A DNA stretch of 64,000 nucleotides from Helicoverpa zea. Lineage: Eukaryota > Arthropoda > Insecta > Lepidoptera > Noctuidae. Where the stretch lies: the NCBI RefSeq assembly GCF_022581195.2, contig NC_061454.1, positions 1,054,001 through 1,118,000 on the forward strand, read 5' to 3'. Below, one piece after another: positions 38,201-48,800 of this stretch; the first letter of the stretch is position 1; every line of letters begins with the position of its first letter. The notes below the pieces were generated by a model that was given only the letters and a program-made list of their open reading frames with translations, was not told where the DNA came from and did no database searches. The translations under genes and the position numbers were made by a program.

Positions 38201-38287
38201 CTCTCCGCGACGCCCAACCATGCGCTCGCGAGGCAGCTGCGCATGCTGCTCATGGCGACTGAGGCACTGGTCAAGGCGGCCGCCTGA
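17283..38287 (+). CDS. Edc4: Edc4/Ge-1, enhancer of mRNA decapping 4
   Basis: Scaffold of the decapping complex: it brings Dcp2/Dcp1 and Xrn1 together in P-bodies. The 23 coding exons total 3384 nt (1127 aa), all GT-AG and in frame: 17283-17332, 18220-18425, 19673-19779, 20136-20245, 20663-20811, 21216-21400, 22002-22114, 23951-24258, 24673-24776, 25074-25215, 25728-25843, 26335-26420, 26663-26745, 26993-27108, 27995-28142, 28751-28933, 32202-32337, 34817-34997, 35342-35507, 35922-36090, 36518-36629, 37484-37707, 38098-38287. The order is a WD40 region (about 35-490), a low-complexity linker, then helical and C-terminal domains. It is shorter than human EDC4 (about 1400 aa), mainly in the linker. 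Diagnostic matches to EDC4 include AFSPDGSALATASADGYV, SCLFFLDNHK, LMTPDAF and GDVNGAFQQAL. An in-frame stop lies upstream of the chosen ATG. Confidence 0.95.
18220..25843 (+). CDS. Edc4: Edc4 exons 2-11: WD40 beta-propeller region
   Basis: Residues about 17-530. Blocks recognisable from EDC4/Ge-1 include VDYNWEPKFYAGQLLAI, VQDLAFAH, VVWCPYIPD, HVGAILDAAFSPDG, RCLHKWQPHGGKPLSC, VQFWKFAVTGA, SWTCLQTINF, SISEFLLPYPVLSF. Exon 6 (21216-21400) is very GC-rich with an Ala/Gly run not seen in its neighbours. Exon 10 carries an acidic/basic insert between propeller strands. In this family the propeller recruits partner proteins in P-bodies. Confidence 0.92.
21762..21959. mobile_element. Short TIR element in Edc4 intron 6
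   Basis: About 198 bp, ends AGAGCCAGCGACCGCCAGAC ... GTCTGGCGGTCGCTGGCTCT, with a second internal inverted repeat (AAATGACGGTGGC ... GCCACCGTCATTT). Confidence 0.8.
22132..23592. mobile_element. 1.46-kb foldback / long-TIR element in Edc4 intron 7
   Basis: Two near-perfect inverted arms of about 200 bp: left CACCGTAAGATTACAAACAT at 22139, right ATGTTTGTAATCTTACGGT at about 23568-23586. The interior has no transposase frame and contains a GC-rich island (about 22630-22830) in otherwise AT-rich DNA. The left end starts only 17 bp after the exon 7 splice junction. Confidence 0.85.
25550..25687 (+). repeat. Repeat family with AAGTGGTGAAGGGCGAGCG, copy 3
   Basis: GCCACTTCTTCTCAGCAAAA ... CTTTGAATAAATGACTTAA. 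It ends about 40 bp before Edc4 exon 11. Confidence 0.6.
26335..28933 (+). CDS. Edc4: Edc4 exons 12-16: Ser/Pro-rich linker
   Basis: Residues about 531-735. LMTPDAF in exon 12 is the conserved anchor also present in human EDC4. Exon 15 has an acidic and Thr-rich stretch followed by a Pro/His run (PPHPPHPPHPH). Exon 16 ends with the start of a coiled coil, LDALEHKLDKLT. The linker is shorter than in vertebrates, where it holds long Ser tracts. Confidence 0.88.
26478..26548. repeat. Small inverted repeat in Edc4 intron 12
   Basis: CGGGTGCATTATTACAGTAA and TTACTGTAATATTGATTTGCACCCG form a hairpin about 70 bp long. Confidence 0.6.
27207..27326. mobile_element. Short TIR element in Edc4 intron 14
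   Basis: 120 bp, ends ACCTCCCCACTCAGAGACAT ... TGACTCTGAGTGGGGAGGT, near-perfect hairpin. Confidence 0.75.
27549..27828 (+). repeat. Interspersed repeat 'ACTAGCTTTTGCCCGC', copy 2
   Basis: Same structure as 14805-15065, with a longer (GACA)n tract at about 27758-27800. It lies in Edc4 intron 14. Confidence 0.7.
28161..28314. mobile_element. Short TIR element in Edc4 intron 15
   Basis: About 154 bp, ends TTTGACGTGACAACGTC ... GACGTTGTCACGTCAAA. It starts 18 bp after the exon 15 end. Confidence 0.65.
31133..31478. mobile_element. GC-rich foldback element in Edc4 intron 16
   Basis: 346 bp, arms CCACATTAGGCGTGCGCGAT ... ATCGCGCACGCCTAATGTGG, with GC-rich inner arms around GCGCGCTCGCG. It stands out sharply from AT-rich surroundings. 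Long open frames here are a by-product of composition. Confidence 0.8.
32202..38287 (+). CDS. Edc4: Edc4 exons 17-23: helical and C-terminal domain
   Basis: Residues about 735-1127. Exons 17-21 are Ala-rich, predicted helical/coiled-coil (RALEPLAAALQHELANKM, ESFREALFDSVVPVMEKTH). Exon 20 is strikingly GC-rich and nearly all Ala/Arg/His/Glu. Exons 22-23 encode the conserved C-terminal helical repeat domain (GDVNGAFQQALSASDL, HVLLSLVQQLAADM, YLEEAVMNLD). In the family this domain drives P-body localisation and self-association. All seven exons have counterparts in the downstream paralog, with identical intron phases. Confidence 0.93.
32858..33082. mobile_element. MITE family A, copy 2
   Basis: Same 225-bp length and same arms as 8131-8355, in Edc4 intron 17. 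Near-identity of the two copies suggests recent activity. Confidence 0.85.
35018..35084 (+). pseudogene. Partial duplicate of Edc4 exon 18
   Basis: After TTGTACAG the sequence reads EYIACRSARALEPLAAALQH-EL, repeating the exon 18 start (ERISRV) and its RALEPLAAALQHEL core but lacking the middle. An AG acceptor and a GTGTCA donor-like site give a 67-nt unit of phase 2 to 0, the same phases as exon 18, so inclusion or replacement would keep the frame. Confidence 0.55.
35163..35276 (-). repeat. Repeat family 'GTTGGGGTCGGCTTCCAGT', copy near Edc4 exon 19
   Basis: GGCCGGGTAACTG ... GGAAGCCGAACCCAACATAA, minus orientation, between the exon 18 copy and exon 19. Confidence 0.6.
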
Positions 38288-38407
38288 CCTTCCTGTGTCT
38301 GCTCGAGGCGCCTGCCTTACTAACCACTAGACTCTACTGGACGAGACTGTGAACTATGAAAACTGGACTGTGTGTATTGATTTCTGACACGCGAATATTA
38401 GACATTT

Positions 38408-38526
38408 AAATAAAACTATTTTTACGGATTTTATCGCTGTTATATTTCATATTTAAAGGATCCGAAATGTCGGCATTAAATAATGTTAATATAACCGCGA
38501 TAAAATCCGTAAAATTAGTTTTATTT
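38408..38526. mobile_element. 119-bp inverted-repeat element in the Edc4 3'UTR
   Basis: Arms AATAAAACTATTTTTACGGA and TCCGTAAAATTAGTTTTATT. It contains the first AATAAA. A 14-bp direct repeat TGGACTGTGTGTAT lies on either side (38364-38377, 38530-38543). Confidence 0.7.
38409..38414 (+). terminator. Edc4: Edc4 polyadenylation signal AATAAA
   Basis: First AATAAA after the TGA at 38285-38287, 122 bp downstream. It sits inside the left arm of a 119-bp inverted-repeat element (38408-38526), so the signal seems to be supplied by that element. Confidence 0.6.
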
Positions 38527-39317
38527 GAATGGACTGTGTGTATCAAGTGATGGTGTAATTAGTGTATCACAATTTAGTGACACAGTAAACAGTGTAGTTT
38601 GGTGCGAAAGTGTGGTGTAAATTGCTTGACTGTGGTTTAAAGTGTAAAACTGTTAATTAAATTAGAAGTTTATAAATGACGAGCGGCTGTACTAATGTGT
38701 TAATGAGCACAGGTGTAGGATAAGTTAGCCAGCATAACAGTAAAAAAGTTGCAATCTCATTTTGCCCTTCTTTGAAATCCTTATATATGTTATGACAACA
38801 GAAATTACTCGTAGAGGTTTTAAATAGCTTATGATAATGATTGAAAACCCAGTGAAATACACAAATTTTTAAATACAACTAATTCTCATCAGATATTTAA
38901 ATTATTCAAGTACCTAATAAAAATGCAACAGCGTCAGTTTATCATCATTTACATTATGACTTAACTCTTTATATTATCCTATTTTTAAACATCACAGGTC
39001 ACCACATTATGCTACACATTATTTTTAACATCACATTTATCACTCTAAAACTGAAATAATATTTGATCAATACAATTATTTTGCTTCTGCAAATATTTAT
39101 AGAGAAATACATTAGGCAGCAAAAATATCAAAAGTACAAAAATAAATATTCGTATTCGTAATTTTGACGAAATTATCAAAAGGATAATAACCCAGATATA
39201 TGTTTGTAAATAAAACGCAAAATTACCTCATACAACATCACTTTGCTTGAAGATTTTGTTTCACACACAAATCCCAACTTTTTTTACTTTATCACACCCA
39301 AGTCTCACACTCCAGTG

Positions 39318-39710
39318 TGTAAGGGTGCGTCCACATCTGGCGAATGCGCCGCGAATGCGCAGCACGCGAGCCGATCGCGAGCTGTCCGCGAGCTGCGCGC
39401 GTGCATTTTTGTTCGTGCGCCGCTTCTGCTTGGCCCGCGCGCAGCTCGCGCGCGACCTAAGCGCCGCACGCGAGCGACGTCTGCCATCTTCGATAGTACT
39501 GAGCCAATATACGGAACTGTAAGGGCGAGAACTGATTGCGCGCAGATCGCGCGCCGCTCGCGCGCTCTATACGAGCCTTGCGTGAGTTGCGCTAAAGACA
39601 AGCACCGAACTATTGCAGTGACTGCACGCGCGCAGCTCGCGGACAGCTCGCGATCGGCTCGCGTGCTGCGCATTCGCGGCGCATTCGCCAGATGTGGACG
39701 CACCCTTACA
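39318..39710. mobile_element. GC-rich foldback element downstream of Edc4
   Basis: 393 bp, arms TGTAAGGGTGCGTCCACATC ... GATGTGGACGCACCCTTACA, over 80 bp of near-perfect complementarity, with a CG-rich interior. It lies about 1 kb beyond the Edc4 poly(A) signal. Confidence 0.85.
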
Positions 39711-41511
39711 ATTTTATTAAAATGACGACAACTGGTCGATACCTTGTGATATTACGAGAACTATTATAATAGTATAGTTTGAACATTCTTTCTATGGTTT
39801 TAGTTCTATGTTATCTTGTAAAATGTGTGTTTTTTCTACATTGGGAGCGTAATCTCCGTGGAAAGCTCCATGTTGCTTGTAAAAACGTTTTTTTTTAAAC
39901 TTGTGTAATTTAAGTTTAATATACAATAGACAATGGCAATGAAAATTTAAATGAAAATATCTTAAGTGTCTTGCCATTGACTAATGTGTAGAGTCCTTAT
40001 AAAGCCAACCATACATGATTAGTATTAAAAAAATAAACACCTAGGATTCACACAGCTATAGAAATTAATCAGAAAGACTGTTTATCAGTTTTAAATATAA
40101 GCTCATGTACTGATCACCTATATGGTGCTAGTCCAAATATTATTACATATTGACTGAGGTTCCAAATATAAAACGAAAACTGAAAAAAAAAGAACAATTA
40201 CCATGGTATAGTGGTACTTCCCACTACCTACGCCATAGATTCGAACGAAATAGCGACAGAAAAAAAAATAGTTTAAATATCATAAGAAATCTGTGCCACT
40301 TTTTAAAGGTTTTATATATCTAACAGGATACGCTCAGACATTCACAAAATGCTATGAAAACGGGTGTCTATTTAACTATGTATGTTTGTGCGAGAGAAAT
40401 TAAGAGAGAACTTTTTTAATTGAGTCATTGAATGCAAAATCTTTAACTGCTATATAGTGAGCGTATCGCCATCTTAAATAGACTACACGGCCAAAACCAA
40501 AGGAACATTTAAAAGCCATAAAAAAGAATTTCAGCATAAAATATGGCCTATCATAGTAGTCCCTTTTACCGCAATTTTTGACATCTTACAATAATTTATA
40601 TAGTCAATAGTTTTCTTATTGTGTATTCCTAGGCAGTAAGAAATTGACTCAACGTGTATTTATCATAGTTAAAAGTTAAATTTGACTACTTTAAGTGACC
40701 TTAAGGTCGGCCCACTAAAGTTTACATAGTTATATGTGTTGTTGATTAGAGCGCTTTATAATAAATATATGTATGTTTACTATGTCAGATGTTTGATATA
40801 TAGAGCTGAGTGATTGGATGTTGATAGTTATACAGATTAATGTTTCTGAATTGAAGTTATTTTAAACTATGTTGACACCTCTTTAATAGTTTTCTTATTG
40901 AGTCTGCTTTCTGAAAAGCAATGACGCATGCATACCCATAGATATCATTTTTGTTAGTTCTAGCAAAACAAGATGAGTTTGGCACATAACCGTGCCTAAA
41001 AATCTCTGATCAGCGACTCGACGGTCCGACACGACATAAAGTTTGCCAGAACTATTCTTTAATGACTATCTAAAATTGAGGGACAAATAAGCAATTTTAA
41101 GTGAACGTTGTCAAATCACAAGAATGCATAGGCTCATACTATTTTAACATCAGACATGATTCCCAATCAGTGATCTGTGAAACTACCAAACATTGAAATT
41201 AAGAATACATAATTTATATTTTAAAGAAGACTGGAGCGATATATAAATATAACATCGATGCCTATTACTCACTATTGTGTACGTGTACAAATGCGCAGAC
41301 CTCAGAAATTGTATAGATATTATATAATTAAGTAGTAAGCGAAGGCTGTTAATTACTGCCAATTTTGTAACAAACTGCAGAAACTATTGACTGACAGAAG
41401 ACGAATTTTCAAGGAGTATTTGAATAATGTTTAACTACTATGTTATTTCATATAGAGCAAAAACGTAATCCCGATTGGACCCGGTTGTACTGGTGACTAT
41501 TTCAAAGAAAA

Positions 41512-41650
41512 TATAGTTATCGGCACGGATATTGAGCCCTGACCTTCACCTGCGCAGAAGCGATTTGTTGGTTTATTGACTTATGTGTACAGTGCGCAAA
41601 GCGATCCCCACTCTTCCGCCGAGAGCTCAATATCCGTGCCGATAACTATA
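41512..41650. mobile_element. MITE family B, copy 1
   Basis: 139 bp, arms TATAGTTATCGGCACGGATA ... TATCCGTGCCGATAACTATA. Shares its interior (CCTTCACCTGCGCAGAAGCG) with 59468-59601. It lies between Edc4 and its paralog. Confidence 0.85.
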
Positions 41651-42648
41651 CATTATTTCAAATTGTGATAGTGTATAACTTTACATCATGCTATGATCTT
41701 GTCTGAAGTCGAAGATTGTTAAACTTTGGTGCTTTCTTTCATACCAGCCTCGCTAGGTCTTAACAGTATTGGCAGTAAAGACAGCCTAGAAGCTTATTAA
41801 TATTTAATTTCATTAGTGTACGATAGAATGCGCTGTAACTTAAGGGCTCCTCACTCTGATAAAAACGTTGAACGTTTGTTAAAAAAATATACAAATTCTT
41901 ATATGATATGAGGTCTAAAACACTTGGGACTTTTATTATTGACCTACTTTTTTTGATTATTGCATGATAAAAGGGCGTATGAAGCGAATTAAATGTCATA
42001 TTCACGATTACCAATGAATCTTTTGTAAGATGTGATGTTTTTCTTTGATTATGTAATTAATAAATATAAGTATGTAGGTTAAGTTTTCATGATACAAAGT
42101 TTCTATATTAAAAAAAAAAAAACTAATTGACACGCTATTACGTTGATTTTCAAGTGCTAGATATAAAATTATTACTGATTCCATTTTAAGTATTTGTTTT
42201 TGATTTGTTAATCTTGTATTAGATGTACCTATTAGTGATTTTGTGTTGAAAACGTAGCAAGAGTGGGGAGTCCATGTTATTTTTTTTATAAGATTATTAA
42301 AATTATTATTTTTGTCGACGCTTTAGGTACTCTTGACATTGATAGTATTACTCTAAGAAATACATTATATCAATAAATGCGTATTTGATTTATATTTTTT
42401 TCTTGTTTTTATTTAAAATTCCTTACCTCCGATGCCATAAACTATTTATATTTATTTTGATAAAAATACGCTCGCACCACAGAGCATAAACATTCATTGA
42501 TAGTACACAAAAAAATAAACCAAATGTGGGTAACTACAAAAAAAAAACAAGCACTCACTCATGATTCCTTATACCAAAATGAGGGTAGCTGAAAAAAAAC
42601 TTACATTCCATCATTATCACAGTGCAGACGCGCTTGCTAATATCTACA

Positions 42649-42892
42649 ATGGAACCAAAGCATATTCCGGCTGAGAATTCCGAATTTCGACGCACTCAAT
42701 CCCTAACTTGCGTGGCTCTTAACGATAATGTCGTTCCCTCAACGTCGTATGGACACGTACATCGTGCTAATAGTGAGTCGTTCGGGGCGTCGTCTGCGCA
42801 CTCAGATAGTCACACGGATAGCGGGATTTGTGATAGGATGGTCGAAGGTGATATGCTGACAGTGATGGAGCAAAAAATTGATAAGTTAAGTG
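42649..42892 (+). CDS. Paralog-specific first exon
   Basis: Encodes 81 residues plus one base: MEPKHIPAENSEF, then a Ser/His/Asp-rich stretch (SSAHSDSHTDSGICDR) and finally MEQKIDKLSG. The last ten residues echo the end of Edc4 exon 16 (LEHKLDKLTG), so only the 3' edge is clearly homologous. The rest matches nothing I recognise. The upstream TATCACAGTGC (42614-42624) is an initiator-like sequence. Confidence 0.75.
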
Positions 42893-45800
42893 GTGAGTAA
42901 GAATAATAAATATCTTATTTTTTGATGAAGAAACTGGCTGTTACTGGCTTCTGATTACCCGTAGCCACTGCCAAGGATGTTTATTTATTTATCACAACTA
43001 TTACTACAATGTTACTACAGGGGAATCTAATGCAATAGTGTATTGACAAGTTTACATGTTCAATGACAGCCCATGGAACAAGGGACAATGAGGCTTATTA
43101 AACGTAATTATTCTGAAATTTTCAGACATGTTCCTGGAACAATGCCGCCTGCTCACGGCCTTGAAGGAGGAGATTCGAGGCTCCAAGCTGATGCTGGAGA
43201 AGACTGACCTATCACACAGTCAGATGCTCGTCGATATGCTCAAGACTACTATTAGTCAGAGGTTTATTTGTTTTATTTTCATATTATTTTGCAGTTTTTG
43301 CTATGCCTTAAAGTCATTACAATTACTGTACTGTGCTTACTAATAACTCCAGGGGCCCGATTCTCCTAATTTTACTTAAGCGACATACGATTCACGTTCG
43401 ACTCGATTCGACTGAGATCCAATCCCGACTCGATTACAATTTAACCGTATATGTGGCATTCAGCTATTTTTTCTTTGAAATAAACGTTTTTATCCTTTTC
43501 TGTCATTCAATAATGAATCATTTTGTCTGCAAATGATTTACGATTGCAAAATGATTGTACAGCAAACTACCGTATAGACCAAAATCACCAAAATAGCAGA
43601 CCAATCGCACACCAATCAAATGTCAATCGAATACGATTGGTCTTTTATTAGTAGCAGAATGCCCGATATGGTTAAAACTGCTATTGCGATCATATTGCGA
43701 TTCGATTTCTATTCGATTTTGATATTATTAACTTAGGAGAATCGGGCCCCAGGAAAGTAGGTTTTCCTGAAATTAAGAAATCAATAGATTTGCTGATAGT
43801 TTTAGATGGGATGATAAAACTGTTTAATAGAAACTACCTTTGTGTCTTTACTTTAAAACCATATAGGTACTTACATACGTGGGTACGTAAGAACATTGGT
43901 TTTCTTTTGAACCTAGGTACTTTTTGCATATTATTACTGTAGATAAATTCTTTTTTTCATGTCTACCAATCTCCTATATCTATCTACGCATCTTGATCCA
44001 ATTTAAAGAGACGCTTCTTTGAATTGGTCTTCTCCTGATGTTCAATGAATATACCAAACAAGTAAAAGCTTGTCTTCCAGGGTCGATGGTCTGGGCACCC
44101 CTATATCTGAGAGCGAAGACGGTGAGAAAGTCAACAACCGGGCGCAGGCTCTGCTGAGTGCCATCGAGAGCAGGAAGGAGGCTTCACTTGACAGCGAGAT
44201 TAAAGAAACTCTCGTCAATTTCCTGCAGAGTGAGGTAGATCATTTTGGTGACTACAAAGGTTGCTTCAGTATTTTACTTTAGGTGCATTTTTTGTGTCAG
44301 CCCACAACAGTGGGGCCCGTAGCAAATCTCTGTACAATATAATATGTACCTATGTTAGTCTTCAAGGTAAATATAGGTATCTATGGGCCAATGCAGCCTG
44401 AAAATAAAGTAGTATAATAAGCTGATCAATAAGCAGTTGTCCTGCATGGTAAATCCGGCGGTAAATCCAGCTTGTTTCTCCCCCAGGAGCTAAAAAACCA
44501 AATGGTGCGAGCCACCGCGGAGTCAGTGCGTGGTCTGATCGATGGGTGCTTCAGTCGCGACATGTCGAGGCTGTACCTGCCAGTCCTGGAGCGCTCACAC
44601 CGTCGCCTCATCGCGCACATACAAGCCATCATAGGACAGGCTTTTGTTGAACGTTAGTTATTTATCCATACTTCTATACCTACTAATATTATAAAGCTGA
44701 AGAATTTGTTTGCTTGTTTGCTTAAACGCGCTAATCTCAGGAACTACTGGTCCGATTTGAAAAATTCTTTCAGTGTTAGATAGCCCATTTATCGAGGAAG
44801 GCTATACGCTACTTTTTATCCGGGTTCGTGCAGAGGTTCCCATGGGATGCGGGTGAAACCGCTGGCAGAACCTAGTTTCTCATATTTCTTAAAAAAATAT
44901 TGTCGACGCATGCTTCTTAAAAGTTTTATTCGTAAATCTATCTCACATTCGACTAAGTATAGCCAATTACCTACCTATTATACATAGGTGTAAATAGGCA
45001 TAGGTAATAGTTACGTATATTAGATGGATAGATAAGACATTTATTCAGCACAAACAATAACAGACAAAAGATTGAACAAAAAAATTAAACAAATTATGTG
45101 GGAACAAATATGTATATTGCACCTGCACATTCTCTGCCTTTTGCAACTTTAACTTTTGCTAAATGACATTCATTCTTATCAGTAGCTAGGTAGGCGGTTA
45201 TGGTTGACCTGCTCTTAACTAAGTCTTACTTACATACTACAACACACAAAGACAAAAACTTGTTTTAACATCTTTTAATACATAATTAATGCTTAATCCT
45301 TCTCTGCGTGTGATCAGCCTTGGGCCCGGCAGTTGGACGATAAAGGGTTGATCATTTTTGTTTTAATCATCATCATCTCGGCCATAGGACGTCCACTGCT
45401 GAACATAGGCCTCCACATTAGATCTCCACAGATACCTCAAGCGTCTTCCGGCGACCTGTTGTTTTAATACCAGTTTTATATCTTTGTACAGTGGAAGATA
45501 AGTTTTCATCCCTATTCAAATCGATGCTCAAAACGTCAGGGGCGCTTCGTCGCGCATTGGAGCACCATCAGCGCCTGCTCGAAGCCACCTCCGACCCTGG
45601 CAAGAATCTGGACATGACGCTGCAGTGTACCGTTGAAGAGTATGTCACATTCTTTCAGTTTTTATAGGCAAATTCATCTCTTCATGATATATGCTAATAG
45701 AGTATTTAGAAAAGTACCTAGTTATTGCGTAATTTTAGGTGCTTCGCTCCCGAAAAGCGAACTATCCTATGCCCGCCGCGAAATTGTTGTTTTTTTAGAC

Positions 45801-48800
45801 AGTATGAGGTATGGTCGTGGTTCCAAGGCAGTGTCAAGGTGTTAAAACTTGAACCCTGGAAAACGTTATACATATTCCCTTAACTTATCAGAATGACATT
45901 CAATATGCGTAAGGAAACCAGGTTTCGAACAGCAACTTAACTTCCTTCCTACACACAGATTGCTTGAAAAAGAGCTAAAGCAATGGCGACAGAAAGTAGC
46001 AGATATCCTGTTAAGCCAGTTTCCTTCGATGTCGCTGCAGAACATGGAAGCCAGCGTCCTCCCGCCAGCTGCCCCACAAATGACAGCTATCGATCACCTG
46101 GTAATAATAAATCATCATTTTCCGAGCCTTTTCTCAACATGTTGGGGTCGGCTTCCAGTTAAACCGGATGCGGCTGAGTGGGTACCAGTTTTACAAGGAG
46201 CGACTGCCCTATCTGACCTCTTCAAACTGGGATTTTTTTAAAGTAACCTGTTAGATTAGACCATAAGCTGCAATCCTAGGAACTAGGCAGTAAATGGTTT
46301 AAATTCTTGATTTAAAAAAACACTTTGGTACACAAATTGAAAAATCTGGTTACGTTTGTACCTACCTATATAGTTACTTTCAGATAAGTAGGTATCTATC
46401 GTGTGCTGAAATTACTGACCCAATCGCATAAAATTATGAATTTTATTCCTGTTAACTCAAGTAAAAATCTGCCTTTTTCTAGATGCAAAAAGCGATAATC
46501 GACAAGAAGATTCGAGATGGCGACGTGAACGGTTCCTTCGAACGCGCCCTTTCAGCAGGTGACCTGTCCTTGGTCATGGTGGCCTGTCGTGCCATAGACC
46601 CGTCGGAGATCTTCGGCTCACCCTGCCGGATCCAGCAGCATGTCATACTGTCGCTGGTGCAGCAGTTAGCTACTGATATGCTGCATGAAACTGACTTGAA
46701 GTGCAGGTGATTGATAGAATTCTTGAACCATGTTTTGGTCTAGTTCCTCCTAGATTTAAAGTAAAACCTTTGATTTGCGAGAATAGTGTCTTCTTTGTTT
46801 TATGTTAAATTAAAATATTATTTTTCGAATTATTGGTAGAAAGTCTTTTTTTATGCAAATACGTAAAGGTAGTATAGCAAACCATTTACATTCCGAACAT
46901 ACTCGTCCAGTACGAGCGTCCCGTGGTCGCATCCCCCCGCGCTACCTTGACGGCGCGGACATAGATGCGCTCGGATAGCTTCGGCTTCTTTCGGCTCGCG
47001 CCGCTTAGGCGTCGAAGCGCCTACGACTGTTGGCCGGCCCGCACCCCGCGCAGTCCGCCACCAACCGGCGTGTGATACACACATATATATGTATGCTCGT
47101 TCCGCGCAGCCCCGCCAACAGCCGAGGCTAGTTAGTTTTATACACGAAGTCTATGTATACCACGAATCCTCCCGATAACTGTGTTCGTTAGTGATTAACT
47201 CTTTTTTTTGTAATAATTCTTATAACTTTTTTGTACTTTTCTGATAATGGTGTAGTGTGGTTATGTTCTTTCTTCATTATACAAAAGTAATCATAACCGG
47301 TGCGTTTAATTGGAAACCCCACTCCCATATGTGGCGCCCCAACGTTTATTTCGTGTGATAAAACTATTCCTACGCGGACATAAGTGTGGTGCGATAAATA
47401 AGTGGACACTTGTAGTGACGAACTATTTAGTTACCTACGTAGTTTTTACAATGCCGATAACAAGGAGCAGAGCCGCTAGTCTGACTCGCAGGGATGATAC
47501 CCTCGAAGTATTCCCCGACCCCTCGAGACCGACGACGCCGACGCCGACCGCGCCCGCCTATCACCAAGATGGCGGCGGCGCGTCTTCGCCGCGCACCGAC
47601 AACAACAACGCTACGTTTTCCGCCGATAACGTCGCGACTATAATTGCATCTTTGCAACGCTCGCAGACGGAAGCGTTTAAAGAGCTGTTCGACTCGATGA
47701 ATCGCGCAAACGCATCTACTCCAGTCGCATTGTTAGGGCAAAGCACCCTTACCCGCTGCAAGGCCACCTTCTCCGGCCGACCAAAAGAATCGGTCGAAGC
47801 ATTTATTGACGCCATCGAAGCATACAGCGAGTGCGCACAAGTGACGGACTCAAATATCGTCCGCGGACTTGCGTACCTATTCAAGGACGAAGCCGCGACA
47901 TGGTGGCAAGGCATTAAGAGTTCCGTGTCCACCTGGGGCCAAGTAAAAGAAAATCTAATTAGTGCCTACGGGGACCGACGGCCACCGCCACGTATTTATT
48001 TAGAAATATTTTCCACTCCGCAACAACAACACGAAAATACGGATATTTTCGTTGCACGTGTTCGCGCCCTATTAGCGAGGTTGCCGAAGGGCGACGTATC
48101 AGAGTCAGCACAGATCGACATGACGTACGCCCTGCTCCACAGCCGTATACGCAAAAGATTGCGGAGGGAGGAAATTAAAAGTTTCACTGAGTTACTCCGC
48201 CTAGCACGGAATATCGAAGACGCGTACGATCAAAAGCTCACGACGCCGATAAGTGATAACAGAGTGCAACAAAATGTGCAACCGCCATCCACATCCGCAC
48301 ATCATAGTCATCACGCTCCGCGCGCGCCGCCCGCTTCGTCGCATAGCACGACCGTGCGCGCGCCGACCTCAAGTGTCGTGCACGCGCGCACGCCGACTTC
48401 GAGCGGCGCGATCGCTCGCGCGCCTGCCGCCGCTCCAGCCGCCGTCGCCGCGCGGCCCGCCGCGCCGCTCGCGCCGGCGCCCGCTCCGCCGACTCGCGAC
48501 TCGCAGCGGCCCGCCTCGGTCAACAGGCAACGACCCGTCTGTTCGTATTGTAAGCGATACGGTCATATTAGGGACCAGTGCCGTAAGTTGGTGAACCAAG
48601 GTGAGCGTATCCAATCCACTATAAACTCTGCGGATAGTGAAACATTTTACTGTACTGATTTATTTTCATTTTATTGTACTGATTGTTTTTCATGTAAATA
48701 TTTACAAAATGTTGTATGTAGCGATGCTACTACGGAACCCTCTGCTGGACGTAGTTTACGGCCTATTTTTAAAATTAAAATTATGAATTTTAACGGTACT

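Larger units (their letters stand above)
38527..42648. other. Intergenic DNA between Edc4 and its paralog
   Basis: 4.1 kb, AT-rich, with the foldback 39318-39710 and MITE 41512-41650. No remnant of WD40 exons was recognised, so the propeller half was either never duplicated or has been lost beyond recognition. Confidence 0.55.

Noticed and set aside
39243..39725. Long open frames on both strands rich in Arg/Ala
   Set aside because: They lie inside a CpG-rich palindromic element; low stop frequency is due to composition.
48253..48594. Arg-rich frame overlapping the gypsy gag
   Set aside because: Out-of-frame shadow of the Pro/Ala-rich gag region.
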